Notes: generated by a model from the sequence alone, not told the origin. DNA of 19,381 nucleotides from Parachlorella kessleri (GCA_001598975.1 BBXU01002046.1:1-19381); one strand, 5' to 3'. Positions 1-9,948 are shown, numbered from the stretch's first letter. Numbers and translations are program-made.

Positions 1-36
1 CACACATGATAGCCTAAGGTGTCTGAGATCACCCAC

Positions 37-1265
37 CTTGCCAGCCCCCAGGTCCTCAGGGCCATGCGTGGTCACGGGGGGGGGCCTGGGTGCTGACTCA
101 TCCGCTGCCGGCGTGGCGAGCTGCTCGTCGGGCTCCCCGGGCGGCGCCCCCTCCGCATGTATGTCTGCCAGCACGGCACCCACTTGCACCACATCCCCTG
201 GCTGGTGGTGCAGGTGCCTGACGGTGCCTGCAATGAAAATACGACAAGCAGTGGATCGCCCGGGGGGGGGGGGGGGGGGTAGGTTAGCAGCCAGCTCACG
301 GTTTGTGCGTGCAGCCGCAGCAGGCTGCGCTAGTAGCCAGCGATCTGTAAAGCGCCGCATTAGTCCAGCTCAGCTTGGTGGTGACATGATCAGCGTCAAA
401 GTGGGCTCATCCCAAGGAAGCTAACCTTGCTCCCTGGCCCAGTGTCCAGGTGGGCCGCCGGCCAGGCCTCATGCCGCTGCACCTTGCTACTCACAGATCC
501 CAAGAACCTAGTTGATACACCTCTTAAGGCACCCTACCTGCAAAGGGGCTGGTGATTTCCACGGTGGCCTTGTCGCTCTGCACCTCGCAGATCCTGCCAA
601 ACTCCTCCACCGCATCCCCCTCCTTCACAAACCACTGAACGAGCTCACACTCCTTGATGCCCTCCCCTGCAGTGTAGTATGAAAGAGCGGTACAGTGCAG
701 TACAGCGCAGCAAGCCCAGGAAGGGTCCGACCCTGGGCAGGGTAGAGAGGGCAGGCCGCAGCGACAGCGCGACAGCGCTTGTTGGAGCGGAAAGAATGAT
801 TTTGCGCACCACGGGCAATACTTACTAGCTAAGGAAACACCAATGGGCTCAGGCCACCCCATAACCCCCCAGCGTAACCAGTTGCCCCAGCACGGGCTGG
901 TCCCAGCTGGTTGGGATGTCCAGGATTCGTTGCACGTGCCACGACTTGACATGGTATGCAGAACTACCTATGTAGACCAGCTGTGCTGGAGGAGTTTGTT
1001 TACCTGTCTGAGCAAGTCTGAACTGCTGCAGCCGTCCCAGAGGGGCCGTTGCATCCGTGCTGTAAAACGCTGATCTGACCCTTTGTGACCCTCTGCAGCC
1101 AGCCCAGCCTCGGAGGTGACAGTAGTTCCAAGGGGTGTGGTCGTGTGAGGGTTGTTGGTCAAGCAACAGACGGCTTGTCACAGCTGGCTGACAAGCGCCA
1201 GGAACGAGGTCGGTGGCCAGTGCTGCCAGCGCACGAGACGCCTGTGTCAAGCTTAAGCGCCTCAT
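37..1265 (-). CDS. DBT: Branched-chain 2-oxoacid dehydrogenase E2 (dihydrolipoyl transacylase), N-terminal part, 3' partial
   Basis: E2 core of the mitochondrial branched-chain 2-oxoacid dehydrogenase, which moves acyl groups from E1 to CoA in Val/Leu/Ile breakdown. Three exons are visible: 1265-1004, 666-538 and 227-37. They join in phase (intron phases 1, 1, 0) with GT-AG borders, and the next intron runs off the left edge. Residues 1 to about 70 are rich in Arg/Ala/Ser/Leu and lack acidic stretches, as a mitochondrial transit peptide would be. The lipoyl domain begins at [14 protein letters not shown] (about residue 82). It includes WFVKEGD and [17 protein letters not shown], where Lys120 of DKA is the expected lipoylation site, and ends in the [11 protein letters not shown] turn. 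LAQTGEGI is typical of plant BCKDH E2 and separates it from pyruvate or 2-oxoglutarate E2. The Pro/Glu-rich residues after it would be the linker. E1/E3-binding and catalytic domains lie outside the window. An in-frame ATG at 1298 is an alternative start. Confidence 0.93.
262..279 (-). repeat. C18 homopolymer near the 3' end of DBT intron 2
   Basis: Eighteen G on the plus strand, so C18 in the DBT transcript, about 34 nt upstream of the acceptor for the exon starting at 227. Length may be unreliable in the assembly. Confidence 0.9.
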
Positions 1266-1497
1266 TACAGTTGCAAGAGGCTCTTCAGATGGCCCCAACT
1301 AGAGCATGGATAGAAATGTTTCGTTTTGAGAGTTCTTGCGCCCAATGCTGACTGGGAGCGGGAAGACCGTGCATTTTGTAAGCACTAAGGCTCGATCTAG
1401 ACAGCAGCAGAAGGTAATATCTTTTATCATACACGGGTAAGCGTTGATCAATATCAAACACAAAAGTTGATCGCCCGCACACTACAGCGCTCCCTCT
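1266..1497. promoter_or_regulatory. Divergent promoter region shared by DBT and TRAPPC1
   Basis: About 230 bp separate the start codons of two head-to-head genes, so both 5' UTRs and promoters must fit here or overlap. The TRAPPC1 side (about 1400-1475) is AT-richer than its surroundings. It contains the 7-mer GTTGATC twice (1443-1449 and 1466-1472). I see no convincing TATA box. The promoter role is inferred from gene orientation only. Confidence 0.5.
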
Positions 1498-2792
1498 ATG
1501 GGCTGTTACAGCTTCTTCATATACAGTAGAAAGGGGAAGTGCTTGTACTACCATGAGTGGGCTCGACCAAGAGCCACAGCCGGGATGCACGAGGAGGACT
1601 TCAAGCTGATGTTTGGGCTATTCTGGTCCATGAAAACCTTTGCGTCTGCCATGGATCCTAAGAAGTGAGTCATCCAAGGGCTACGAGCGACGCTAAGAAG
1701 CTTCAGCGTGCCTTGCCAGGTTTCCAGTGTTCCCCCGCTGGCAGCGTCGGGCAACCAGCTAACGAAGCAGGGTGCACCTGGGCGTAACCTGTCAGTGTGC
1801 CCTCTTCTTGCCTACCTGCTGCCGCAGCATGAGCAAGCAGCCGGTGGGCGCTCCTATGCGGATAGGCGATGCCTGCGGGTTCCAGAGCTTCAAGACCAGC
1901 AACTACAAGCTTCATTTCTTTGAGTCGCCCTCCGGCGTCAAGGTGAGTCAGCGGGCACCCCCCACCCCAGGGTCAAGGGCGGACAGTGGGAGAGGCACGG
2001 CTGAAGAGTCCTGAAACTTGCAAAAGATTGTATGGAGTAAGGTTTAAGGGAGCCCCGGGTGTTTCGCATTGGAATTTGAGGCCGGGAGGTAGGCTCACCC
2101 TGAGGTCGGCAGTACTCTCGTCAAACGTCCTGGTTGTGGTGTGTCATGGCCACAGCGCCGTGCGGCAGTGCGCTCGACGTTCCAACCCGACAGCTATCCC
2201 CGCCAGGCATGCTGGTGACACTGATTTCAGCGGTTAGCAACAGGGCTGGATGCATGCTTGCCTAAGCAGCAGCCCATGCAGGGGCCGGTGGGGGAGGCAT
2301 GATTACATTCTTCTCATGAGGGGGAGCTGCCCAACGCGGTTCGGTGCTGCGTTCTGTGTGTTGCAGTTTGTGCTCACAACGGATCCTTCAGTAGGCACCT
2401 TGACAGAGCAGCTGCAGTACATCTACAGTACCTTGTACCTTGACTATGTGATGAAGAACCCCTTGTACACCCCCGGGGAGCCGTTCTTGTGAGTTGCCCC
2501 TGACCGCTCGCGGTAGTGAGGGGTGCGCGGAGGCTCATGTGCTTCAGTCATGCTGCATTTTAGAAGTATGTTGTTGCTGCCGAGAACCTTTAGGCATGAG
2601 AAGCAGATGGCGGCATCGGTCACAAGCCCTGCTGTTGGCCATTATACCATGCCTGGATCCCCAGTGGCATGCCCTGTAACGAACCATGCAAACGCAATGC
2701 CATGATCAAGCCAAGCCCGCTGCTGTTGCAGGTTTGAGCCCTTCTCATCGGGGCTAAACAAGTACATGCGGGCAGTGGGCCTTTTACAATAG
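1498..2792 (+). CDS. TRAPPC1: TRAPP complex subunit 1 (Bet5/TRAPPC1)
   Basis: Small longin-fold core subunit of the TRAPP tethering complex, the Rab1/Ypt1 exchange factor in ER-to-Golgi and Golgi traffic. Four exons (1498-1664, 1828-1942, 2367-2488, 2732-2792) with GT-AG introns close in frame to 154 residues; the human protein is about 145. The start MGCYSFFIYSRKGKCL replaces the usual short beta strand ending in a Phe/Asp-Arg turn. It is followed by YYHEW, EEDFKLMFGLFWSMKTF, FQSFKTSNYKLHFFESPSG and, in exon 3, FVLTTDPSVG with IYSTLYLDYVMKNPL, all in the family order. The last exon ends YMRAVGLLQ then TAG. No other ATG in frame fits better, since the residues straight after this ATG already align with the family. 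It is divergent from DBT and convergent with the KDM8 gene. Confidence 0.96.
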
Positions 2793-3268
2793 CGGGAGCC
2801 CCTCCCCCCCTGCACTAGGTCGGGGTACTGTGTTCCTGGATCGTGTCAGGTAGTGCAGGCTGGGCATAGGTAGCTGTGGGCTGACAGTGCTGGGTGCAAG
2901 GTACTAGCAAGGGTGGTATGTAGTTCGTGACAGAGATTGAGAGGCAGACTGAAATGACAGGTGTGGGTGCAGAACTACTCCATGTCTTGCATGGGTTCTG
3001 ATCCAGTAGTTCTCTCCCCAAGATAAGCTATGCTCTTCCGGCTTGCTCGTTTTCCCAAGTTTGTCGGTATCTCCATGAGAGGCCTCCCTCAGTGTATGCC
3101 CATGCATGTGTACATGGCCTTTTGGGCCGCTGGTCAACCCTGTTCACGTTACCTGTTATACTCTTTGAAAGCTTTTTAAGTGTGTCTCCGACTTAAGGGC
3201 CCGTCGCCAAGGTCCGAAGCCCAATAAATGGCACCACCGGCCTGGGTTTTCAGTAGACACTGAGTGCC

Positions 3269-3285
3269 TGTAAGGCGTCATGTAA
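3269..3285 (+). promoter_or_regulatory. Probable poly(A) signal of TRAPPC1 (two TGTAA motifs)
   Basis: TGTAA occurs at 3269-3273 and again at 3281-3285, the first plus-strand copies after the TRAPPC1 stop codon. TGTAA is the usual chlorophyte polyadenylation signal. Use of these copies would give a 3' UTR of about 500 nt. Assignment is by motif and position only. Confidence 0.5.
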
Positions 3286-3418
3286 CCTCTAGGACTGGGG
3301 CGGCACAGACAGGAAAGAGCCGACACTGCTCATCTGTGCAGGCAAATAGGTCCACCCTTTCACTCACAGATCATAAGCCGTCGTGCACAGCCCAGAAAGT
3401 AGAAAACGTAATACACAA

Positions 3419-3486
3419 CAGCAACATCCTGGCAGTTCTCCTGTTGCTCTGCCAGCAACATTCTGGCAAATCAGCTGTTGCTCTGC
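3419..3486. repeat. Tandem duplication of a 34-bp unit with internal inverted repeat
   Basis: Two head-to-tail copies (3419-3452 and 3453-3486) differ at only a few positions. Each unit carries GCAACA near one end and TGTTGC near the other, so each can fold as a short hairpin. It lies in the spacer between the convergent TRAPPC1 and KDM8 genes. Confidence 0.85.
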
Positions 3487-3597
3487 CAGTCATCTCCTGG
3501 GCATTGTTGCCACGACTCCCAGGCAAGCTACCCCTGTCAGTCCATATCACGCCTATCTCCTCTTTGTTCACATTGCCTACAACCATGAACCCATCAG

Positions 3598-3700
3598 AAG
3601 CCCCATGTCCACTGAATGTCAGGAAGCCCCATGCCCACTGAATGTCAGGAAGCCCCATGCCTACTGAATGTCAGGAAGCCCCATGCCCACTGAATGTCAG
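3598..3700. repeat. 26-bp tandem repeat, four copies
   Basis: CCCCATG starts at 3601, 3627, 3653 and 3679, an exact 26-bp period. Each unit contains CCACTGAATGTCAGGAAG or a one-base variant; the first copy has GTCC and the third has CTAC in place of CCAC. The array ends about 150 bp downstream of the KDM8 stop codon, so it probably lies within that gene's 3' UTR. Confidence 0.93.
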
Positions 3701-3846
3701 CAAAGGAGCCTCGTTCTAAGACCAGCAGCCAGGTGGTGTTGGCCCTGTCACCAGCCTACCCCAGCAGCCAGGTGTCAGGCCGGCCCACCCTCGGCCCGGC
3801 TGAACCGCAGCAGAACTAGCCGAGGCTAGATTCCTACCCTGCTGTG

Positions 3847-6800
3847 CTACTTCCACCAGAAGCTGACGGAGAAGGAGGTGGTGAGTGCCTTGACATAGTG
3901 CCACCACCCGGGGGGCAGGTACAGCATCTGGCCGGGAGCCAGGACGCAGTCGCGGAAGGGCGCGGAGGCGAAGGCGGGGAAGCGGCGGGGGTCAGGGGAG
4001 TCCAGGTCAACCTGGCTGGAGTTGGTGGTGAGTCCCTCACTGCACCCAGCGGGGTAAGACAACACTCAGGCACGACCCGGAGCATAACTGCACCCAGAGG
4101 GGCAGCAAGCCAACGCCGGGCACTGCTTCAGGGCCGATAGCAAGGAGTTCATAGGCTGCCCGGGCAGGTGGGGAAGGGGCGATAGTAAGTTCAATCCTCC
4201 AGCATACCCCACGATGCATCATACATACGCAGGACCCCTTTTGAGGGGGAGAGTGCAATATTGGCTGTATGGCTGTATGGGCGGCTTACCCTCTTGACAG
4301 CAGCAGCACCCAACGTTTCGCTGGTAAGGACTTCCTCAACATTCCACCCTGGAAGCCCCTTCCAGCCCCCCCTCCAGCCGGGGGCCCATAACAAGTGGTG
4401 CGACCCTGGGGTACTGCCGTGGGTACTACTGTATGATGGAAATGCTGACTCACGTGAAGGGGTACAAGGCGGGCGTGTCCTCGGGGGTGTAGATCCGCAG
4501 GTACTTGGAGCCCACCACCTGGCACAGCAGGTTGTGGTGAGGGTCGGTGTGTAGTGGGGTCACGGTGCCGGGAGGCCCAAACCAGGCATTCACGCTCTGC
4601 AGGACAAGCAGGGTGTCAACACATTTCCATGGGGTGGGTGGGCAAGGGTGGCGGTGCACTGTGAGAGGAGGCTAGGCTGGATGTGCGTGGGGTGGCAGTA
4701 GGCTGGCAGCCTTGGCGCGACCATTTTTGCAAAGGCCAGGTGCCGCCGGGCACAGTGCACCAAGCGGCACGACGGCAGAAGGAGGGGGGTTGTGTACATC
4801 GTTATGAGTGGCAGCAGCAAAACAACACTTAAGGGCACACATGCACGGCTGTAGGTTGATTGTAAGGTGGCACAGCAAGTCAGAATGTGCTTGCTGAGAG
4901 TTGGGCACTGCAGCACAGGGGCCCCCCGGCCAGCAGACATGTGGCGCTTCCCTCACCCGCACATAAGCACAGAGCTGGCTGATACTGTCACCCAAGCAAC
5001 CACGATTCTGCCGCACCTGCAGTTCTGCCTCCCCCAGCACACAGTAGTCTGGCTCTCGGATGTCAGCAGCCAGCGCCGGAATCTGCTCAAACAGCGGGTG
5101 CTGCGCCAGGTACGCACGAGGACACGCCACAGCCTCCTCCTCTTGCTGCTGCTGTTGCTGCGCCTGCTGGCCCTCATCCTTCATCTGCTGCTGCCGCTGT
5201 TGCTGGCCCTGCCTCTCCTGCTGGCACTGCTGCGGCTGCTGGCCTGGCCGCTGCGCCTCCGTGCGCTGGTGCCCCTGCCGGCCCTCCTCTACCTGCCGCT
5301 GCCGGGAAGGCAGCGCCGGCAGGTGGAGGGAGGTGCCGAGGTCCGCAGGGCTGTGTCTCCCCGCTGGGGTGTTGGTGGCGGCCGCGGCGGCGGCCTGGCC
5401 CTCCGGGATGTGTTTGTCAATGAAGTCCTGGCAACCGGAGATGCACAGAAGCCTTGTCTGTCTCGTCTGACTCGTGAGGCAGCAGAGCATCCTACCCGGG
5501 TGACCCTTGAGAGCAGTCCTTGCAGGGAGCTGTGCCCCCCCCCGAGACCAACGGCTGTTGGCAGAGCAGGGTGACACCAGCAGCAACCCACAGCCGACAA
5601 TGTACGCTTCTCCAGGCTGGCATGCTGGACTTGCGCCTCGGCAGCACGTCAGAGACAAGCCTGGGAAGGACGCTGACAGCCTTGGGACAACCCCACACAC
5701 ACAGCCCAGGCATTCTGGGTGTCGCACCTGCAGTGTCATCAGCTTCTGGCCCCACTGGTCAGCGAGGTAATGCTCCCCGACCTGCAGAACACCAATGATG
5801 CATCTACACTGAACAGTTTAGCAGTACGATGGAGGTGGCGCCCAAGCAATTTTGCAAGTCCGCTGAGGCGGCATTGCAGCCGGCTCCCCGCATGCCATGA
5901 AAATTTTTGGCCGTCCCAGCAGAGCCAAACAGAGGTGTAAGGCACAGGCTCCGCCGGTCCTTGCCTCTCATAGAACAACAGCAAAAGCAGGGTGCTGTCC
6001 TACGCGCAGGCGCAAAGCAAGGCACACACGCACATTGCGAGAGACTCCCTGGGTGCAGAGGCTGCCGGGGGCGCAATGGCTTCCTGTCAAGCCTTTGCCT
6101 GGCTCGGCAACTAATGGGAAGTGTGAGACACAGGCTTGCCAGGTTCCGTTTTTTGATGAGGAGGCAACAGCGGGTCGAGGGGCCTGAGGCCCTGCCCAGT
6201 CAGGGGTGGGTCCACTGCTATGAGTAGGACCACAGGCCAGGCACCCAGCCATCCGGTGGCCAAGTGTGTCAACCTGCCCGGGCTTTAGGGGCAGTTGGGT
6301 GATTCGGCCCCGCTGTCACATACACACCTCCACAGGCACCGTCCGCGGTCCAGCCACCGCCCGCAGGTAGCTGACATCCGCCCACTTGCGCATGGCCGGC
6401 CAGTTCTCCATCGCACCTGCGGGCGCCACGCCAGACGCAGCAGCCCTCGGCCTGAGCAGCCACCGCCTCAGACAGCACCGGCAATGCCTGCCAGCGCCCC
6501 AAGCCAAGCCCCAATCACCCCCTAAGTGTTGGCCGGGACGTTTGGGCACGGGCCCTCAGCACGATCACGTTTGAAATCTGTCAGGAGGGCGCGGGTTTGC
6601 TCCTAGCAGTAGCACGTCCAAGCGATACTACTTCCAAGACGTGCATGCCCCCCGGGGCCCTTGCCATGCACAGCCCAACCCCAAGCTTAGGGTTCCCACG
6701 CCTGAAGATGCCAACCCCAAGCTTGAGCTTGGCACTGACCAACTCTAGCCTGACACGGGGTGTCGCCCAAGAAGCCTTGCCCTTACTGCCCTTATGTATT

Positions 6801-7965
6801 CCCCCGACGCAGGAGCTAGGCCCGTCTGCCGTCCGGCTGTGCCACTTGCACCCCTTCCCAACTCACCGTCGATTATGGCGGGTATGGGGCCCCCCTCCCT
6901 GTTCATGTACTCCCGCCAAAAGCGCTCCAGCGATGGGAGCTCTTCCACCGGCACCGGGGTCCCACGCGGGCCCAGAGACCTAGGTGGCAGCGGGACTTGG
7001 CTCCCAGCCTGCCGGGATGTGGCTGCCGCCGCCGCTGCCGGCGAAGCTGCTGCTGTTGCTTCTTCTGCTGGCGCTCCCATGGCGGCTGCTCCACGGCCTG
7101 GTGCCGGTGCCGAGCCGCCGCTGACGGCGCCAGCAGCAGGGGCGCCGCGCTGCGCTGGCTGCTGCTTGCCAGCTGGTGCCTGGCCCCCAGCCTGCTGCTG
7201 CGCGCTGAGGCGCTGCCAGCCGGCCTGCAGCTGAGCAATCAAGCTGTCCACCCGAGGCCGGAAGAGGGGACCTCCCATAATGGCCGCCATGTCAAGCTCT
7301 CTCAGCGCTGCCCTCACCCCAGCTGCTGCTGGCCCGACCTCCCCCTGGCTGCCGCTGCCCACCATGCTGTCTACAGGCAGGGTCTGGAAAGCCCCTCCTG
7401 CTTCTGCTGCCCGCGCCGCTGGCGCTCCACAAGGCTGGGAGCCTAGCGCACTGCTAGGGCAGCTGGCAGCGGGCCACAGCATGGCTGCTGCCGCTGACAG
7501 CAGGCAAGCTGCGGAGTAGGCGTCCCTCCAAACAATATCGACCTCATGCCAGCACCCGCTGTGGAGCTTCTCCCAGGCGGCCTGCTGTGCTGCCGCCACC
7601 AGCCGCTGTGCCTGCTCTGCCCGCTGCGCCTGCGCCCGCCCCGGCATGGCGCCCAAGGCCTGCTCACATTGTGGCCGCCCCCCTGGCGCCCACCCTGGCT
7701 GCTGCTCGGGTGCGCTGGTCCCGGCCATGCCAGCTGCCTGCTGTGCCACCTGGCGCAGCGCACGCAGCATGACGCTGCCCACGACAGCGCCTCCCCCAGG
7801 GGCCTGCTCTAGATCCTGGTGCAGCTGAGCCCACTCCTCACAGCCGCCCAGCTGCCCCAGGCAGCCAGCCCAGTCCACACAGGGACCAGGGAGTGCTCCT
7901 GAAGCTTCAGGCTCCTTCTGGGTGGAGCACCCTACCCCAGGCTGCGTTGCTGCCAGGCCGGGCAT
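3847..7965 (-). CDS. KDM8: KDM8/JMJD5-like JmjC-domain 2-oxoglutarate oxygenase (plant JMJ30 family)
   Basis: Fe(II)/2-oxoglutarate-dependent JmjC protein. In animals JMJD5 is an arginyl C3-hydroxylase and reported histone-tail protease; plant JMJ30 acts in the circadian clock. Six exons (7965-6867, 6416-6328, 5781-5728, 5427-5017, 4596-4454, 4039-3847) join in phase to 662 residues, against about 416 in human. The N-terminal helical region has [20 protein letters not shown] (about 131-150) and [14 protein letters not shown] (about 223-236), as in JMJD5/JMJ30. The JmjC part runs from [17 protein letters not shown] through [48 protein letters not shown] and [20 protein letters not shown] to WWHYVKAL and SVSFWWK-stop. 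Fe ligands are His567, Asp569 and His646; Lys582 is the likely 2-oxoglutarate contact. Extra length comes from Ala/Gln-rich sequence at about 250-340 and a Gln-rich insert at about 423-515. The ATG at 7965 is the first after the upstream gene's stop. Confidence 0.93.
5136..5307 (-). repeat. Gln-rich low-complexity insert in KDM8 exon 4
   Basis: CAG-dominated codons encode runs of Gln with Arg, Glu and Ala (about residues 455-511). They lie within a larger insert (about 423-515) between the segment ending HIPEG and the conserved [14 protein letters not shown]5 relatives have only a short loop there. The run also produces long spurious ORFs on the plus strand, rich in Leu or Cys. Confidence 0.85.
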
Positions 7966-8030
7966 CTCGCAAGCGCTGCGCTGACGGCCGCGCACGGCAG
8001 GTCGTATTCCGGAAGGGGCAGGGCCGGCTG

Positions 8031-9741
8031 CTAGCTGCTCAGCTTCTGTACGGACTCAAACGCCCCAGCTACAAGCTCCGCCGAAAGTGCTGCAGTGTCC
8101 TCTGCAGCTCCAACCGCTGTCGTCGGTTCCTCCGCAGGCTGAGCCCCTGCCGCTGCACATACGGGCGGCTGCCCCTCCAGGCAAGGAGCCGCTGCTGCTC
8201 CCGCTGTTCCGTCTAGTGTAGCGGGTACTGCTCCTGCTGGGCCGCTCTGCTCTGCCTCTGCTGCTGCCAAGGCGTCCGCAAAAGCTGCGGCCGTCAAGCC
8301 CGCTGCTACTGCTGCTGTTGGCGAACCTGCTGCTGCTTCCCCCTCAAGCTTTGTATGTGTGGCTGCTGCCTGGTCCACCTGCTCTGCCTCTGCTGCTGCC
8401 AAAGCGCTAGCAAAAGCTGACGCGGTCAAAGAAGCCGCTGCTGCTGCTGCTGCTTGTGAACCGTCTGTTACGTCAACCTCCACCAGTGGTGCAGCCGCCT
8501 GAACTGCCTGTCCTGTCTCGACTGCCGCTAGGGCCCCAGCAAATGCTGCTGCCGTCAACACTGCTGCTGCTGTGGCTGCTGCCTGGTCAGAGTCGGGCTC
8601 CCCGTCCGCCTCCGCGTCCGCTCTCTCCTCTCGACCAAGCTCCACCCAACCCTCTTCAAGGCGACTAGCTTGGTGCTCTCCTTGCTCACCGCTGCTGTGG
8701 GTGGCTCGGTCGTCTTGCTCACTGCCGCCGTGACTGGCTGCCTGCTCCTCTTGCTTGCTGCCACAGCTGCCCTCCTCAGCTTCGCTGCTGCTGGCCCCTT
8801 CGCTACCCGAGCTTGAGTCGCTTTCTCCCGGCTGGGCTTCAGAACCTGACTCTTCCTCCGAGCCCTCCTCCTCGGAGTCAAAGCTGCTATCCTCGTCTGA
8901 TAGGAGCTCTTCCTCGTCGCTCAGCTCGCTCTGCTGCTGCTGGTGGTGGTGTTGATGGGCCACGCCAGTCCAGTGGGGGATGGGCTCTCCCCGAAGCAGG
9001 TACCCCAACTCGCCAAAATCCTCAAACTCTTGGCACTCCTCGAAGCCGCCTGGCAAACAGGGGCGCCAGAAAATGACCGGCTTGCCGCACCTCCGCACTG
9101 CCACTCAACTTAGAGACGAAGGACGAAACAAGGGCCTGCTTTGCTTTCATGCTGCGACACAAACCAACGCACACCAGGGGTTCTTTTACAGCCCATTGCC
9201 ATGCACACACCCCGCCCATTTCGCTACCCCAGCGTCCCCACCTGTTTTTAACCAGCCACCTGCTTGTGCCGCCCGGCTCTAGCTCGCTCACCTATGTACT
9301 TGCCGTCGATGTGCAACTGGGGGAGGGCTATGTTGCCGTTGCTGCCCTGGAGCATCTCCGGGCGGCGGTAGGGGTCAAGCGACAAGTCCACCTGAGGGCA
9401 CCAAGACGAGCGAGCTACTCAAGCGGCGCTTAACCTTTTAGATTGCACTGCTCGATATGCAAGATGACCTTGCAGAACCTCAAGCTGACTTCAACTTCCT
9501 GGGCTACACTGCACCACGCCGGCACTGCCGACTCACCTCTTCATACTCAATACCAAGCTTTCGTTTGTGCACGTCCAGCAAATGCCGTATCTTCACAATG
9601 TCAGTCCTCGCTTTGAGAGTGGCCGCATAGGTGGTCACCTGTGGTACAGCAAGCTTTACAAGAGTGATGGCACTATTGAGAGGTTTGAGAGCAGAGAAAA
9701 CTAGTAGCACAGTCACTCACATAGAAAGTAATCTTCACCAT
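8031..9741 (-). CDS. SH3BGR/glutaredoxin-like protein with acidic and Ala-rich repetitive tail
   Basis: Four exons (9741-9721, 9638-9537, 9391-9292, 9049-8031) join in phase to 413 residues. Residues 1-103 form a thioredoxin/glutaredoxin-like fold of the SH3BGR type. MVKITFYVTTYAATLKART is strand 1 and helix 1, without the redox CxxC. GIEYEEVDLSLDPYRRPEML is strand 2 and helix 2. NIALPQLHIDGKYIGGFEE holds the expected cis-proline (Pro65), and FEDFGELGYLLRGE is the final helix. SH3BGR proteins are small adaptors thought to be non-catalytic, and their name refers to a Glu-rich tail; here residues about 115-225 are likewise Glu/Asp/Ser-rich. The remaining 190 residues are Ala-rich, with three copies of an 18-residue helix. 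Exon 1 has only seven codons; its ATG has A at -3 and G at +4. The stop at 8031-8033 is 65 nt from the KDM8 start. Family assignment is from motif order; cellular role unknown. Confidence 0.85.
8244..8558 (-). repeat. Three Ala-rich helical repeats in the SH3BGR-like protein
   Basis: The motif L-T-A-x-A-F-A-x-A-L-A-A-x-E-x-x-Q starts at nucleotides 8558, 8429 and 8297 (residues 239, 282, 326). The spacing is 43 and then 44 codons. The DNA is also similar between copies, as in the shared CTCTGCCTCTGCTGCTGCC. The terminal ALSAELVAGAFESV looks like a degenerate fourth copy. The helices are amphipathic by inspection. The repeats point to internal duplication. Confidence 0.85.
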
Positions 9742-9948
9742 GATATCGCCGAAGTCATTGCCGCCCTCCTGCTCTTATCCTCAGTACAAGCCCAGCTCCA
9801 CGATCAAGCCGCTTTGACTTCCCAGGAAGTAAATCCTGCGGCCCCTTTGAAGGGCTGAGGCGGGAGATTGGGCGCGCAGTTTGCGGACGTGTCATCCAAC
9901 GCTGGCGTTTGGCAGTGGAGATCCCGCAGGAATTGCCCCACTCAAGTC
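9742..9948. promoter_or_regulatory. Divergent promoter region between the SH3BGR-like and F-box-family genes
   Basis: Only 207 bp separate the two start codons of these head-to-head genes. I see no TATA box, no clear repeat and no credible coding exon. An ORF crossing it at 9631-9858 is a shadow of the SH3BGR-like first exons. The promoter role follows from gene arrangement only, and depends on the gene 5 start at 9949 being right. Confidence 0.45.

Larger units (their letters stand above)
2793..3846. other. Convergent spacer between TRAPPC1 and KDM8 with 3' UTRs and repeats
   Basis: No ORF here has coding character; the longest (about 125 codons, 3264-3641) is produced by the repeats. The left half is expected to be the TRAPPC1 3' UTR up to the TGTAA motifs at 3269-3285. 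The right half should hold the KDM8 3' UTR, but I find no minus-strand TGTAA between 2793 and 3846. The nearest is at 2784-2788, inside the last TRAPPC1 codons. KDM8 may therefore use another signal, or its 3' end may overlap TRAPPC1. Two tandem repeats at 3419-3486 and 3598-3700 are listed separately. Confidence 0.6.

Noticed and set aside
4867..5574. 235-codon plus-strand ORF rich in Leu
   Set aside because: It is the antisense of the Gln-rich KDM8 exon 4 plus its flanking introns. The Leu runs are the complement of CAG repeats, and the minus strand has clear JmjC-family homology.
6745..7995. KDM8 start at 7995
   Set aside because: That position is GTG, not ATG. The first ATG in frame is at 7965, and nothing conserved lies upstream of it.
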